A stretch of 64,000 nucleotides of DNA from Terasakiispira papahanaumokuakeensis. Its GTDB lineage: Bacteria; Pseudomonadota; Gammaproteobacteria; Pseudomonadales; Halomonadaceae. Numbering within the stretch: position 1 is the first letter of the stretch; the number at the start of each line of letters is the position of its first letter. The stretch is from NCBI RefSeq assembly GCF_001709345.1, contig NZ_MDTQ01000001.1, positions 1,463,108 through 1,527,107 of the forward strand, in the 5' to 3' direction. Positions 24,714 to 32,916 of this stretch are shown here, piece by piece. A program made the translations under genes and the position numbers. Under the pieces are notes generated by a model. It saw only the letters and a program-made list of their open reading frames with translations, did no database searches and was not told the DNA's origin.

Positions 24714-24875
24714 CGACCCCTTGGGGTTTGAACAGACACCATGTTACCAAGGAGCATGGTGCAGCGATCCATAGGAATCGGGGCTGCAATCCACTCAGGA
24801 AGAGAAATAACCACTAGCAGGCGCGGCTGGTAGGCCTTTATGGCTGAAGGTGGCGCCTTCTCTCTGGAGAGTGTT
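24714..24875 (+). ncRNA. TR-RT spacer RNA with hairpin (Avd-RT recognition segment candidate)
   Basis: The spacer contains a perfect 7-bp stem CACCATG (24737-24743) with CATGGTG (24755-24761) and an 11-base loop. In BPP-1 the segment downstream of TR folds and is needed for cDNA priming by the Avd-RT complex, so a similar role is likely. The rest has no clear gene. Confidence 0.55.
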
Positions 24876-25904
24876 GTGAAAAGAGCGGGAGAGCTTTGGG
24901 AGCGCGTTGTTGATTTCGATAATCTGCTTAAGGCTTGGGAGTCAGCACGCAAAGGCAAGCGGTATCGTTATGAGGCGCTCATGTTCGCAAATCGTTATGA
25001 AGAGCGCCTGGTCGAGCTGCAGAACCGCCTTATCTGGGGTGAATGGCAACCTAAAGGCTTTACTTCATTCCCCGTTTATAAGCCTAAGTATCGTTTAATA
25101 GAAGCCCCTTATTTTTCTGATCGAATCGTTCACCACGCACTCCACAGAGTGGTCGAACCAGTTTTAGATAAAAGGTTCGTCTATGATTCGTTCGCGTGCC
25201 GGAAAGGGAAAGGAATACATGCAGCATCGCTGCGTGTGCAACATCACTTGCGCTCGTCTGAGCGTCTTGGGTGTCCCGGCTGGGTGCTGCAGGCGGATAT
25301 TCGCGGGTACTTCAATCATATCCGGCATCCTGAGTTAAAGACACTCATATCAAGGCGCATCAAAGATGCGCGCATACTGGATCTGTGGTGGAAGATTATT
25401 GACTCAGGGGGTGCCTATGGCGTTGGGCAGCCGATCGGCGCACTGACTAGCCAGCTGTCGGCTAACATCTACCTAGATGCTCTTGATCACTACTGTAAGG
25501 ACGACCTAGGGATTAAGCGCTACGCCAGGTACATGGATGACTGGCTGATCATTGGTGAAAGCAAGGAAACACTGGAGAGGTTGAAGAGTCATTTAGAGAA
25601 ATGGCTGCTAGTCGAACTGGGGTTGGAATTGAGCAAGTGGTCGATTTATCCAGCATCCAGAGGTATTGATTGGGCTGGCTACCGCATCTGGAGCACTCAT
25701 ATAAGACCGCGCAAACGTAACATCAAGAACGCCAGGCAGCGTATCAAAGCACAGGCCCGCCGAGGGGATGAACTCTCAGTAAAAACATCGCTTGCATCAT
25801 TCGAGGGATACACTCGGAATTGCAGCGCGCACAAAACAACACAAGCGATCAGAACAGAAGCCAGCAAAATCTTAAACCCTCTTGCTGACAGCGAAACAAT
25901 TTAG
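24876..25904 (+). CDS. DGR reverse transcriptase
   Basis: The preferred start is GTG 24876, with GGAGA at 24866-24870 and a typical VKRAGELWERVVDFDNLL opening. An ATG at 24840 would add 12 residues but lacks a good ribosome site. The 342-aa enzyme has RT motifs in order: VLQADIRGYF near 137-146, the DGR-type IGALTSQL near 187-194 (in place of the usual QG motif), and the catalytic YMDD at 219-222, followed by a thumb with WAGYRIW. Together with Avd it copies TR RNA with errors at A. Confidence 0.93.
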   Translation: MKRAGELWERVVDFDNLLKAWESARKGKRYRYEALMFANRYEERLVELQNRLIWGEWQPKGFTSFPVYKPKYRLIEAPYFSDRIVHHALHRVVEPVLDKRFVYDSFACRKGKGIHAASLRVQHHLRSSERLGCPGWVLQADIRGYFNHIRHPELKTLISRRIKDARILDLWWKIIDSGGAYGVGQPIGALTSQLSANIYLDALDHYCKDDLGIKRYARYMDDWLIIGESKETLERLKSHLEKWLLVELGLELSKWSIYPASRGIDWAGYRIWSTHIRPRKRNIKNARQRIKAQARRGDELSVKTSLASFEGYTRNCSAHKTTQAIRTEASKILNPLADSETI

Positions 25905-25909
25905 AACCA

Positions 25910-25953
25910 CCATTTATCGCACAACGCCATGCAATTTATCGCGCGGCGCTACA
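25910..25953 (+). repeat. Prophage right end: two 22-bp transposase-site-like repeats
   Basis: ATTTATCGCACAACGCC and ATTTATCGCGCGGCGCT-like units repeat at a 22-bp period (25910-25931 and 25932-25953) and finish in ACA. Mu right-end sites are 22-bp repeats with a similar CATTTATCG and GCGC core and finish in CA, as recalled. The host GGDEF gene follows. The left end would be needed to prove the exact border. Confidence 0.65.
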
Positions 25954-26497
25954 GGATCTCAAGGTTTTGGCTGAAACTCAAGCGGAATTGGAGCGGCTGG
26001 CATCAACAGACCCCTTGACGGGGTGTATTAATCGGCGAGCGATGGAGGCGCTGCTCCGTAATGAGTATGAGCGATTCCAGCGTTATCAAGCGCCATTTAC
26101 GGTGGCCATTTTAGATTATGATCATTTTAAATTGATTAATGATCATTATGGCCATGAAGCTGGGGATGAAGCGTTGAGAACGTTCGCTCGTTTATCTCAG
26201 CAGGTGTTCAGAGTGACAGATTGTGTGGCGCGTTGGGGTGGAGAAGAGTTTTTAGTCTTAATGCCGAATACGCAAAGAGGGGAGGCTGAGCCCGCATTGC
26301 AGCGCTTAAGGCAAGTGCTTAATCAAACAGGTGTCCACTATCGGGGTCATGATCTGTCGGTTACAGTGAGCATTGGGGCACGTCAATGTGACGAACTGTT
26401 GGCTTGGGATCGGTTAGTGAATCAGGCTGATCAAGCCTTGTATTATGCGAAAGAAACCGGGCGAGATCGTTTAGTCTTTTTCCAAGATATCCCGTGA
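25954..26497 (+). pseudogene. Diguanylate cyclase (GGDEF) gene, 3' fragment split by prophage
   Basis: The frame runs from the phage end without a true start; the TTG at 25967 has no ribosome site. A short linker helix (LAETQAELERLASTDPLTG) leads into a complete GGDEF domain with DHFKLINDHYGHEAGDEAL and the active GGEEF. An RxxD inhibitory site (RVTD) sits five residues before GGEEF. The missing 5' part, probably a sensor or membrane region, should lie at the unseen left end of the prophage. Without it the gene is probably inactive or unregulated in the lysogen. Confidence 0.75.
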
Positions 26498-26504
26498 GTA
26501 GAAT

Positions 26505-26522
26505 GCCCGGCCTTGGCCGGGC
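26505..26522. terminator. Hairpin between converging GGDEF fragment and FAH gene
   Basis: A perfect 8-bp stem GCCCGGCC/GGCCGGGC with a TT loop lies between the two convergent genes. There is no strong T-run on either strand, so bidirectional termination is likely but may be factor-assisted. Confidence 0.55.
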
Positions 26523-26548
26523 TTCAGTGGCTCAGGTGAGGCTTTGGA

Positions 26549-27544
26549 TTAAAGTTTCTTCACCTGTGCCACGGGCGTGCTTTCAACTCGGCTCCAGCGG
26601 TTGCGTAGAGGCTGACCGAATACTGACGCACTGATTTCAAAGCAATCGCCGGGTTCTGTCCGCATATCGGCAAAGCTTAATGTGGCCGTTCCGAAGTAAT
26701 GTAGGTGGACATCGCCTGGGCGGCGGAATAAGCCATATTTGAAATGGTGATGCTCCAAATTGGCGATGGTATGAGACATGTTGGCTTCGCCGCTGGCAAA
26801 AGGCTTCTCCCAAATGACCTCACCTTGACGGTGAATCCGGCTGGTGCCTTGAATATCATCTGGCAGCTCACCGATCAGAAGCTCCGGCCCGAATGAACAG
26901 ACCCGTAGTTTTGAATGGGCGAGGTAAAGGTAGTTCTCACGCTCGGTGATGTGATCAGAGAGTTCATTACCGAGTGCAAAACCAATACGATAGGGCGTGC
27001 CATCTGGGCCGTTGATATAGCAGCCGACCAGTTCGGGCTCTTCGCTGGCATCCAGACTGAAACTAGGGATCGGTAATGTTTGTTCTGGCGCCATGACAAT
27101 GCTGCCATCGCCTTTATAAAACCATTCGGGCTGCACACCTGCTTCACCTGGCTGAGGTTTGCCACCTTCTAATCCCATACGAAACATTTTCATTGAATCC
27201 GTTTCGTCATCACTGGCTTGGCTGTGCATGCTATTGCGGGTGTCAGCACTACCGGTATGAGTGAGCCCTGTGCCCGTGACATAGAGGTGAGCCGGGTCGG
27301 GGTGATCGACTGGCGAGATGACGCGCCGATCTTCGAGTAATTCGCTGAGTGTATAATCTTCAAGGATGCTGTCGAATTGGTTGAGCATCGTTTCGAGCGG
27401 TATTGCTTGTGCGATGGCGTTTTGGGCAAGCTGATAAACGCTATGAGCATTGAGCAGTCGATGGACTTGCTCGCCCTGGTCGGGGTCAATGCGGCCGACC
27501 TGACGCTGACCATGAGTGTCGATGTATTGAATCAGGCGAATCAT
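26549..27544 (-). CDS. AraD1 (GguC-like) fumarylacetoacetate-hydrolase family protein
   Basis: The start at 27544 has AGGAG seven bases upstream, and the longer frame adds only six residues. The 331-aa product has DPAHLYVTGTGLTHTGSADTR near 84-104, MGLEGGKPQPGEAGVQPEWFYKGDG, and FALGNELSDH typical of the AraD1/GguC branch of the FAH fold. These proteins act on 2-keto-3-deoxy sugar acids. It is downstream of the arabonate-type dehydratase and TRAP transporter in one minus-strand cluster. Confidence 0.75.
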   Translation of the reverse strand: MIRLIQYIDTHGQRQVGRIDPDQGEQVHRLLNAHSVYQLAQNAIAQAIPLETMLNQFDSILEDYTLSELLEDRRVISPVDHPDPAHLYVTGTGLTHTGSADTRNSMHSQASDDETDSMKMFRMGLEGGKPQPGEAGVQPEWFYKGDGSIVMAPEQTLPIPSFSLDASEEPELVGCYINGPDGTPYRIGFALGNELSDHITERENYLYLAHSKLRVCSFGPELLIGELPDDIQGTSRIHRQGEVIWEKPFASGEANMSHTIANLEHHHFKYGLFRRPGDVHLHYFGTATLSFADMRTEPGDCFEISASVFGQPLRNRWSRVESTPVAQVKKL

Positions 27545-27632
27545 AGTGAAGCTCCTAATCACTTGTCAGTGATTGAACATGATGAATGATCAATATCTCA
27601 ATGATCCTGGGTCTAATGAGAATCAGGTTCTA

Positions 27633-27666
27633 ATGAGGTCCTGGGATTCATGAGGTCCTGGGATTC
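27633..27666. repeat. Two perfect tandem copies of a 17-bp unit
   Basis: ATGAGGTCCTGGGATTC occurs at 27633-27649 and 27650-27666, with more diverged copies just before (from 27600) and after. It occupies the 136-bp gap between the dehydratase and the AraD1-family gene. Confidence 0.85.
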
Positions 27667-27680
27667 ATAAGATCTAGGGC

Positions 27681-29429
27681 TCAATGAGAATGACGGGGCA
27701 CTTCGGCGCCACGACAACCGACTAAAAAGTCAAAATCACACCCTTCATCGGCTTGCAATACATGTGCGAGGTAAAGGCTTTGATAGCCGCCTTTGGCAAT
27801 TAAATTATCGTGCGGTTGGGGTTGCTGAGCGCGTGCGTCTAAGCGGCGTTGAATCTCTTCATCACTAAGATCAAGGTGCAGACGTCCGTTGGCGCAGTCC
27901 AATTCGATCCAATCCCCGTTTTCAATAATACCGATGGGACCACCTGCAGCGGTCTCTGGCGCGGTATGGAGAACGACGGTGCCATAGGCAGTACCACTCA
28001 TGCGGGCATCTGAGATGCGCACCATGTCGGTGATGCCTTTTTCAAGCAGTTTCGGGGGTAGCCCCATATTGCCGACTTCGGCCATCCCTGGATAACCCCG
28101 TGGGCCGCAATTCTTGAGGACCAGCACGGAATTTTCATCGACCTCTAGATCAGGATCGGCAATACGGGCCTTATAGTCATCAAAATCTTCGAAAACAACG
28201 GCTTGACCACGATGTTGCATCAAGTGGGGGGTCGCGGCAGAGGGTTTCAGAACGGCGCCACCGGGTGCCAGGTTGCCGCGTAGGATACAAAGGCCCCCAT
28301 CATTGACTAGCGGATCCTCTAAAGTACGAATGACCTCTTGGTTATGATTCTCCGCGTCTTTGACGTTGTCCCAGAGCGTTTTGCCATTGGCGGTTAATGC
28401 CTCTTTATGTGGCAGTAGATCGGCATCGCCCAAGGTTCTGAGTACGGCAGGTAAGCCGCCGGCATAACAGAAGTCTTCCATCAAGAAGCGACCGGAAGGC
28501 ATGAGGTCAACCAATGTCGGCGTGCCTCGGCCGATGTGGGTCCAATCATCCAAGTTGAGATCAACACCAATACGCCCGGCGATCGCTTTTAAATGAATCG
28601 CTGCATTGGTTGAACCGCCAATGGCCGCATTGGTTCGAATGGCATTTTCAAAGGCCTGACGGGTTAGAATTTTGGAGAGTTTCAATTCCTCCCAAACCAT
28701 ATCCACAATCCGCATGCCTGATAGATGGGCAATCAGATAACGAGAGGCATCAACCGCCGGAAAGGCGGCGTTATAGGGTAAGGTGACCCCTAACGCTTCT
28801 GCCATGCAGGCCATGGTGGAGGCGGTACCCATGGTGTTACAGGTCCCTTCAGAGCGTGACATACCTCGTTCGGCGCTAATGAATTCATCAATCGTAATTT
28901 TGCCCGCTTTGACTTCTTCGTGGAGCTGCCATACCGCTGTACCTGAGCCAATGGTTTTACCCTTGTGCTTACCATTGAGCATAGGCCCACCGGAGACAAG
29001 AATAGCCGGAACATCACAGCTGGCCGCACCCATCAAGAGAGCCGGTGTCGTTTTATCACAACCGGCCAGCAGGACGACTGCATCGACCGGATTGCCGCGG
29101 ATGGCTTCTTCCACATCCATGCTGGCGAGGTTTCGGGTCAACATGGCGGTTGGACGTAGATTGGATTCCCCATTGGAGAACACCGGGAACTCAACCGGGT
29201 AGCCACCCGCTTCTAATATGCCCTGTTTGACGCGTTCGGCAATGCGGCGAAAGTGTGCATTACAAGGCGTTAATTCCGACCAAGTATTACAGATACCGAT
29301 AATCGGTTTGCCCTGAAACTCATGATCCGCAATACCTCGGTTTTTCATCCATGAGCGATACATGAAGCCGTTTTTGTCGATGGTGCCGAACCATTCTGCT
29401 GAGCGTAGGGCCGTTTTTTTCTGGCTCAT
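27681..29429 (-). CDS. IlvD/Edd-family sugar-acid dehydratase (L-arabonate dehydratase-like)
   Basis: The ATG at 29429 is preferred to the GTG at 29432 by ribosome-site spacing. The 582-aa protein carries IlvD/Edd Fe-S cysteines: GICNTWSELTPCN near 45, LLAGCDKTTPALLMGAAS near 120 (CDKTTP as in sugar-acid members, not the CDKNMP of IlvD), and GTCNTMGTASTMA near 195. The C-terminal DARMSGTAYGTVVLH is also present. It dehydrates a sugar acid to its 2-keto-3-deoxy form. Neighbouring FAH and TRAP genes support sugar-acid catabolism rather than amino-acid synthesis. Confidence 0.85.
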   Translation of the reverse strand: MSQKKTALRSAEWFGTIDKNGFMYRSWMKNRGIADHEFQGKPIIGICNTWSELTPCNAHFRRIAERVKQGILEAGGYPVEFPVFSNGESNLRPTAMLTRNLASMDVEEAIRGNPVDAVVLLAGCDKTTPALLMGAASCDVPAILVSGGPMLNGKHKGKTIGSGTAVWQLHEEVKAGKITIDEFISAERGMSRSEGTCNTMGTASTMACMAEALGVTLPYNAAFPAVDASRYLIAHLSGMRIVDMVWEELKLSKILTRQAFENAIRTNAAIGGSTNAAIHLKAIAGRIGVDLNLDDWTHIGRGTPTLVDLMPSGRFLMEDFCYAGGLPAVLRTLGDADLLPHKEALTANGKTLWDNVKDAENHNQEVIRTLEDPLVNDGGLCILRGNLAPGGAVLKPSAATPHLMQHRGQAVVFEDFDDYKARIADPDLEVDENSVLVLKNCGPRGYPGMAEVGNMGLPPKLLEKGITDMVRISDARMSGTAYGTVVLHTAPETAAGGPIGIIENGDWIELDCANGRLHLDLSDEEIQRRLDARAQQPQPHDNLIAKGGYQSLYLAHVLQADEGCDFDFLVGCRGAEVPRHSH

Positions 29430-29531
29430 CACGATTCACCTTTTTGTTCTGATCTTATGTGCTGATTGGGCCTGTAAGCAGGCTTTCGTTTTCTGATCCA
29501 TGGCTTTCTGATCAGACTGCTTTCTGATCGA

Positions 29532-30830
29532 TTAAAGCGCCCAAGTGGATATCTCTGGGAAGGCCAGCATCAGCCCCAATACCGCAAGTTGGATCGCGAT
29601 AAAGGGCAACATGGCACCGAAAATATCTTTGAGTGTGATCCCTTCTGGCGCGACGCTCTTCAGATAGAAGGCGGCTGGGCCAAAGGGCGGGCTGATATAA
29701 GACACCTGCATGTTGATGGCAAAGAGAATCCCAAACCAGACGGGGTCTAAGCCGAGCTGTTTCACAATGGGAATAAAAATGGGCAGGCACAGCATGGCAA
29801 TGCCGATCCAGTCCAGGAACATGCCGAGAATCAGGAAGATCGCCATCATGACGAGAATGATCACAATGGGGGCGACATCCAGCCCTAAAATGGCATTGGA
29901 GACAAAGCGGTTGCCTCCCATTAAGTTGTAAACACCGACCAAGCAGGCGGCCCCTATCCCAATCCAAACGATCATGCCGCAAGTTTCTAATGTCTGGACC
30001 AGGCTCTCTTTGAGTAACTTAAGGGAGTATTCGCCGCGCAGTTTGACTGCAAGGAGTACGCCTGCGGCCCCCATTGCGGCTGCCTCTGTCACCGATGCAA
30101 TGCCCCCATAGATACTGCCGAGTACCAGCAGCGCAATTGTGGCTGGGGCAGCAATACCTTTAAGCGCTTCTTTGGCTGTTAAGTTCGGTGCATCGGCCCA
30201 GGGCTTGTGTGCACCACTCATGTTGGGGTTTCGTGCGCAGGTGATGATGACGTAGAGCATATAGGCTGCCATCAATATAAAAGCCGGAATAAACGCAGCT
30301 TTAAACAGGTCAGCAATCGAGACCCCTGAGATCAAGCCATAGATAATCAAGACAATCGATGGCGGTACCATGGTGCCAAGAGAACCGCCAGCACAGACCA
30401 CGCCGATAGCGATTTTTTTGTCATAACCTAGGCGTAGCATCTGGGGCAGTGCTAAGACGCCAAGCAGCACGATTTCGCCGCCGATAATGCCGGAGATCGC
30501 CGCCAGGAAGAAGGCCACGATCAATGTTTGGACGGCAACGCCACCAGGCAAACGCCCGGAGAAAACACGCATCGAGTTAAATAGATCACGGGCCATCCCG
30601 GATCGATCAAGTAGCCCGGCCATGAACACGAACATGGGTACGGCGACTAGAGAATACTCAGTGATAAAGCCGTATATTCGGCTCCCGACCAGCGGAATAG
30701 CGGATGGGCCGAACCAGCCCAGCGTGAAAATGACAGCGACCAGACCGGTGACGAAGGCCAGGGGTAAGCCAATCAGTAAGAGGCCGAAAATTGAGCCCAC
30801 TAGCAAATAAGTGGCAATTTCAATGGTCAT
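29532..30830 (-). CDS. dctM: TRAP transporter large membrane subunit (DctM)
   Basis: The 432-aa protein has about twelve hydrophobic segments and TRAP-M motifs such as GIIGGEIVLLGVLALPQMLRLGYDKKIAIGVVCAGGSLGTMVPPS near 115-160, and MFLDWIGIAMLCLPIFIPI near 330. It is the transport channel that works with DctQ and the periplasmic DctP, powered by an ion gradient. It overlaps dctQ by 4 bp. Substrate is likely a sugar acid by neighbourhood. Confidence 0.92.
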   Translation of the reverse strand: MTIEIATYLLVGSIFGLLLIGLPLAFVTGLVAVIFTLGWFGPSAIPLVGSRIYGFITEYSLVAVPMFVFMAGLLDRSGMARDLFNSMRVFSGRLPGGVAVQTLIVAFFLAAISGIIGGEIVLLGVLALPQMLRLGYDKKIAIGVVCAGGSLGTMVPPSIVLIIYGLISGVSIADLFKAAFIPAFILMAAYMLYVIITCARNPNMSGAHKPWADAPNLTAKEALKGIAAPATIALLVLGSIYGGIASVTEAAAMGAAGVLLAVKLRGEYSLKLLKESLVQTLETCGMIVWIGIGAACLVGVYNLMGGNRFVSNAILGLDVAPIVIILVMMAIFLILGMFLDWIGIAMLCLPIFIPIVKQLGLDPVWFGILFAINMQVSYISPPFGPAAFYLKSVAPEGITLKDIFGAMLPFIAIQLAVLGLMLAFPEISTWAL

Positions 30831-31459
30831 GCGTTACCTCCAGATCGGCGACGCAATAACCCTGGGCCACGGGCTAGCATTTGGACTGACATCACCACAA
30901 CGGCCAATAGCAGCATGATTTTGGTATAAGCGGGGAGTGGTGAGTTCCAGGATGAGCCTGACGTTTGCAGGCGCCAGTCTCCCATCGGTGTATGTGTGGC
31001 TTTCCAGGCCAGCACCCAGCAGGCATAGCCAATGGCCACGCAAAATCCAATACCGAGCAGCCACTGCAGGACTTTCATGATGTGGCGGCTGCGTGGCCCC
31101 ACGGCATCTTGTAGTAAGGTAATCTGAATATGGCGATTGCGAGCCAGCGTATAAGGCCCACCTAGCGCAAAGATGCTGGCGACCAGGAAGGTCGTCGTTT
31201 CATGAACCCATGTGGTGGGTGAGTCAAAGGCATAACGCATGATGACTTCATAAACACTGATTAACATGGCAATCAATACCAACCAGGCACAGATTTGCCC
31301 GCCTTTTTCGACCCAGCGGTCTACCCATGTGGTATCACTCAAGTCAGTTTTTTCAGGCGTATGTTCAAACTCCGGACTATAGGAGAGCTCATCGCTGGGC
31401 GCGATGTGTTGGTGTGATGTCGCACTGTGTTGCGACTTTGGGGAATGAGGGTCTGTCAT
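30827..31459 (-). CDS. dctQ: TRAP transporter small membrane subunit (DctQ)
   Basis: The 210-aa protein has a long polar N terminus (about 1-48) and then four membrane helices, with RYAFDSPTTWVHETTTFLVASIFALGG near 72-98 as the DctQ hallmark. The extended Ser/His-rich N terminus is longer than usual. Its stop overlaps the dctM start (4 bp). Confidence 0.88.
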   Translation of the reverse strand: MTDPHSPKSQHSATSHQHIAPSDELSYSPEFEHTPEKTDLSDTTWVDRWVEKGGQICAWLVLIAMLISVYEVIMRYAFDSPTTWVHETTTFLVASIFALGGPYTLARNRHIQITLLQDAVGPRSRHIMKVLQWLLGIGFCVAIGYACWVLAWKATHTPMGDWRLQTSGSSWNSPLPAYTKIMLLLAVVVMSVQMLARGPGLLRRRSGGNA

Positions 31460-31565
31460 GATGTCTCCTCTGACTGGCGCCCGTTAAAGCTGGGCGCCTT
31501 ATCGCAGAGCGGGTCGTATGATCGGGAGTTATGTCCAGGCGAGTTGAGATCGCGGGACGCAAGCG

Positions 31566-32591
31566 CTACAGCAAATCTTGGTCTTTCAGGTACTGGATCA
31601 TGCTGTCGACGGCCTCTTTAGCCTGAGGGCTCTTATCGCGCCAGTTTTCCCATTCAGATTGCGCCGTGGCGCGGAACTTTTTCAGCTCATCAGGTGATAG
31701 CGTGCTGAATTTGACGCCGTCCTGTTTGGCAATCTCGACTTGTTCTTGGTCAGCTTCGGTCAGCTGTTGGTAGAGGTGATCGACAAAGTCATCGATTGAG
31801 TCTCTGAGCATCTGCTGATCATCTGGGGAGAGTTCGTCCCAAATATCCTTATTCAAAGACACCGCCATCATGGGCATGGAGTGGAACCCAGGATAAATGG
31901 CGTAAGGGGCAAAACGGTGGTAGCCCTGAGTGTAGTTGGTCGCAAATACGGTGTAATCCGCCGCATCAATGACCCCTTTTTCGAGCGCGGTATACACTTC
32001 AGAGGTCGGTAGGTTGACGGGTGCAGCCCCGGCTAGCTGGAAAATGTTAGACACCATGCCTTCCGGTGCGCGAATTTTCAGCCCTTTAAAATCTTCCATG
32101 GTTTCGATTTTACGCTTACTCACCAACGCTTCAGGAATCATGGCGCCAGCTCGAATCAGGTGCACATTATAAGGCTCAACCAGCGCGTTATAACGATCCT
32201 CACCCCCTGCGTTACGCATATAGCCCAGGAATTGATAAGGGTCTGACCAGGCACCCACCATGTTGCCATAGACGGCAAAGGCGGGATTCTTGCCGGCAAA
32301 GTAACTTGGGTCTGTGATGTGTCCCTGTAAAATGCCAGCGCCAACGGCATCTAGTGTTTCGTTGTTGCCCACAATGGCACTGCTGGGCAGCAGTTCGATG
32401 GTGATCTCACCATTGCTGCGTTGGGCTACATCTTCAGCCCATTGTTGAGCAATTTTGTATTGGTCATCACCGGCGTTAACGTTGATTTGAAACTTCCACT
32501 CTTGTTGCGCATGGGCCCAGCTTGAGATGGAAAGTGCCAATGTTGTCATTGCCCCGATGACGCCTGACTTCAGAAGGGTTGAAGCTTGCAT
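31566..32591 (-). CDS. dctP: TRAP transporter periplasmic substrate-binding protein (DctP-family)
   Basis: The 341-aa protein has a signal peptide (cleavage near AHA-QQ at residue 28) and the DctP core: NETLDAVGAGILQGHI near 75, and MEDFKGLKIRAPEGMVSNIFQLAGAAPVNLPTSEVYTALEKGVIDAADY near 165-215. The Arg of LKIRAP normally binds the carboxylate of the ligand. It is the first gene of the TRAP operon and faces the divergent LysR gene. Confidence 0.9.
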   Translation of the reverse strand: MQASTLLKSGVIGAMTTLALSISSWAHAQQEWKFQINVNAGDDQYKIAQQWAEDVAQRSNGEITIELLPSSAIVGNNETLDAVGAGILQGHITDPSYFAGKNPAFAVYGNMVGAWSDPYQFLGYMRNAGGEDRYNALVEPYNVHLIRAGAMIPEALVSKRKIETMEDFKGLKIRAPEGMVSNIFQLAGAAPVNLPTSEVYTALEKGVIDAADYTVFATNYTQGYHRFAPYAIYPGFHSMPMMAVSLNKDIWDELSPDDQQMLRDSIDDFVDHLYQQLTEADQEQVEIAKQDGVKFSTLSPDELKKFRATAQSEWENWRDKSPQAKEAVDSMIQYLKDQDLL

Positions 32592-32916
32592 ATAGATCTC
32601 CAGGTGTTGTTGTTATCTTCGATCAAGCACCCATTAGATGTTGATCTGAGTCGTTATCAGTGACGCAGAAGCGCCCGTTATGATTGGTTTTGATGTCTTA
32701 ATCTTGTTCTGGACTTTGTAAGTGGTGACTGGGTCCTGTTGTTCGTTTTGATTTGTTTGTATTGATGCGTCCGCATTGATGGTGTGCATTGATTGCGTGC
32801 ACTTTCGCTCGCCTAGTGTGACGGCTGATGTCAGCAGGCTAACCAATGGTTGTATCGTTGAACAAATATCAATTTTGGTATGATTGATATTCAAATGAAT
32901 ATGGCATGGGCGCATC
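32592..32916. promoter_or_regulatory. Divergent control region of the TRAP operon and lysR, with inverted repeat
   Basis: This 325-bp gap has no gene. It holds an inverted repeat ATATCAAT (32866-32873) with ATTGATAT (32883-32890), 8-bp arms with a 9-bp spacer, 27 bp before the LysR start. The size and position fit a LysR autoregulatory operator that could also control the dctPQM promoter. Clear -35/-10 boxes were not assigned. Confidence 0.5.

Larger units (their letters stand above)
1..25953 (+). mobile_element. Mu-like transposable prophage, right-hand part (siphotailed, DGR-carrying)
   Basis: Every phage gene lies on the + strand in Mu order: lysis, DUF2730, gp26-like, small and large terminase, DUF935 portal, F, G, I, T, gp35, gp36, gp37. 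A lambda/B3-like tail module and a DGR follow. The right end is placed at 25953 because two 22-bp imperfect repeats (25910-25953) end in ACA, as expected for Mu-type ends, and a broken host GGDEF gene starts immediately after. The left end, with repressor and transposase genes, lies before base 1. The prophage identity is strongly supported; the exact end is an inference. Confidence 0.9.

Noticed and set aside
24601-24840. Coding sequence across TR in the VP-like frame
   Set aside because: It reads like the VP C terminus only because TR is a copy; there is no start or ribosome site, and TR acts as RNA template.
25967-26497. TTG-started GGDEF gene as an intact small cyclase
   Set aside because: The frame runs upstream to the phage end, there is no ribosome site, and the linker helix is typical of a longer protein, so it is a fragment.
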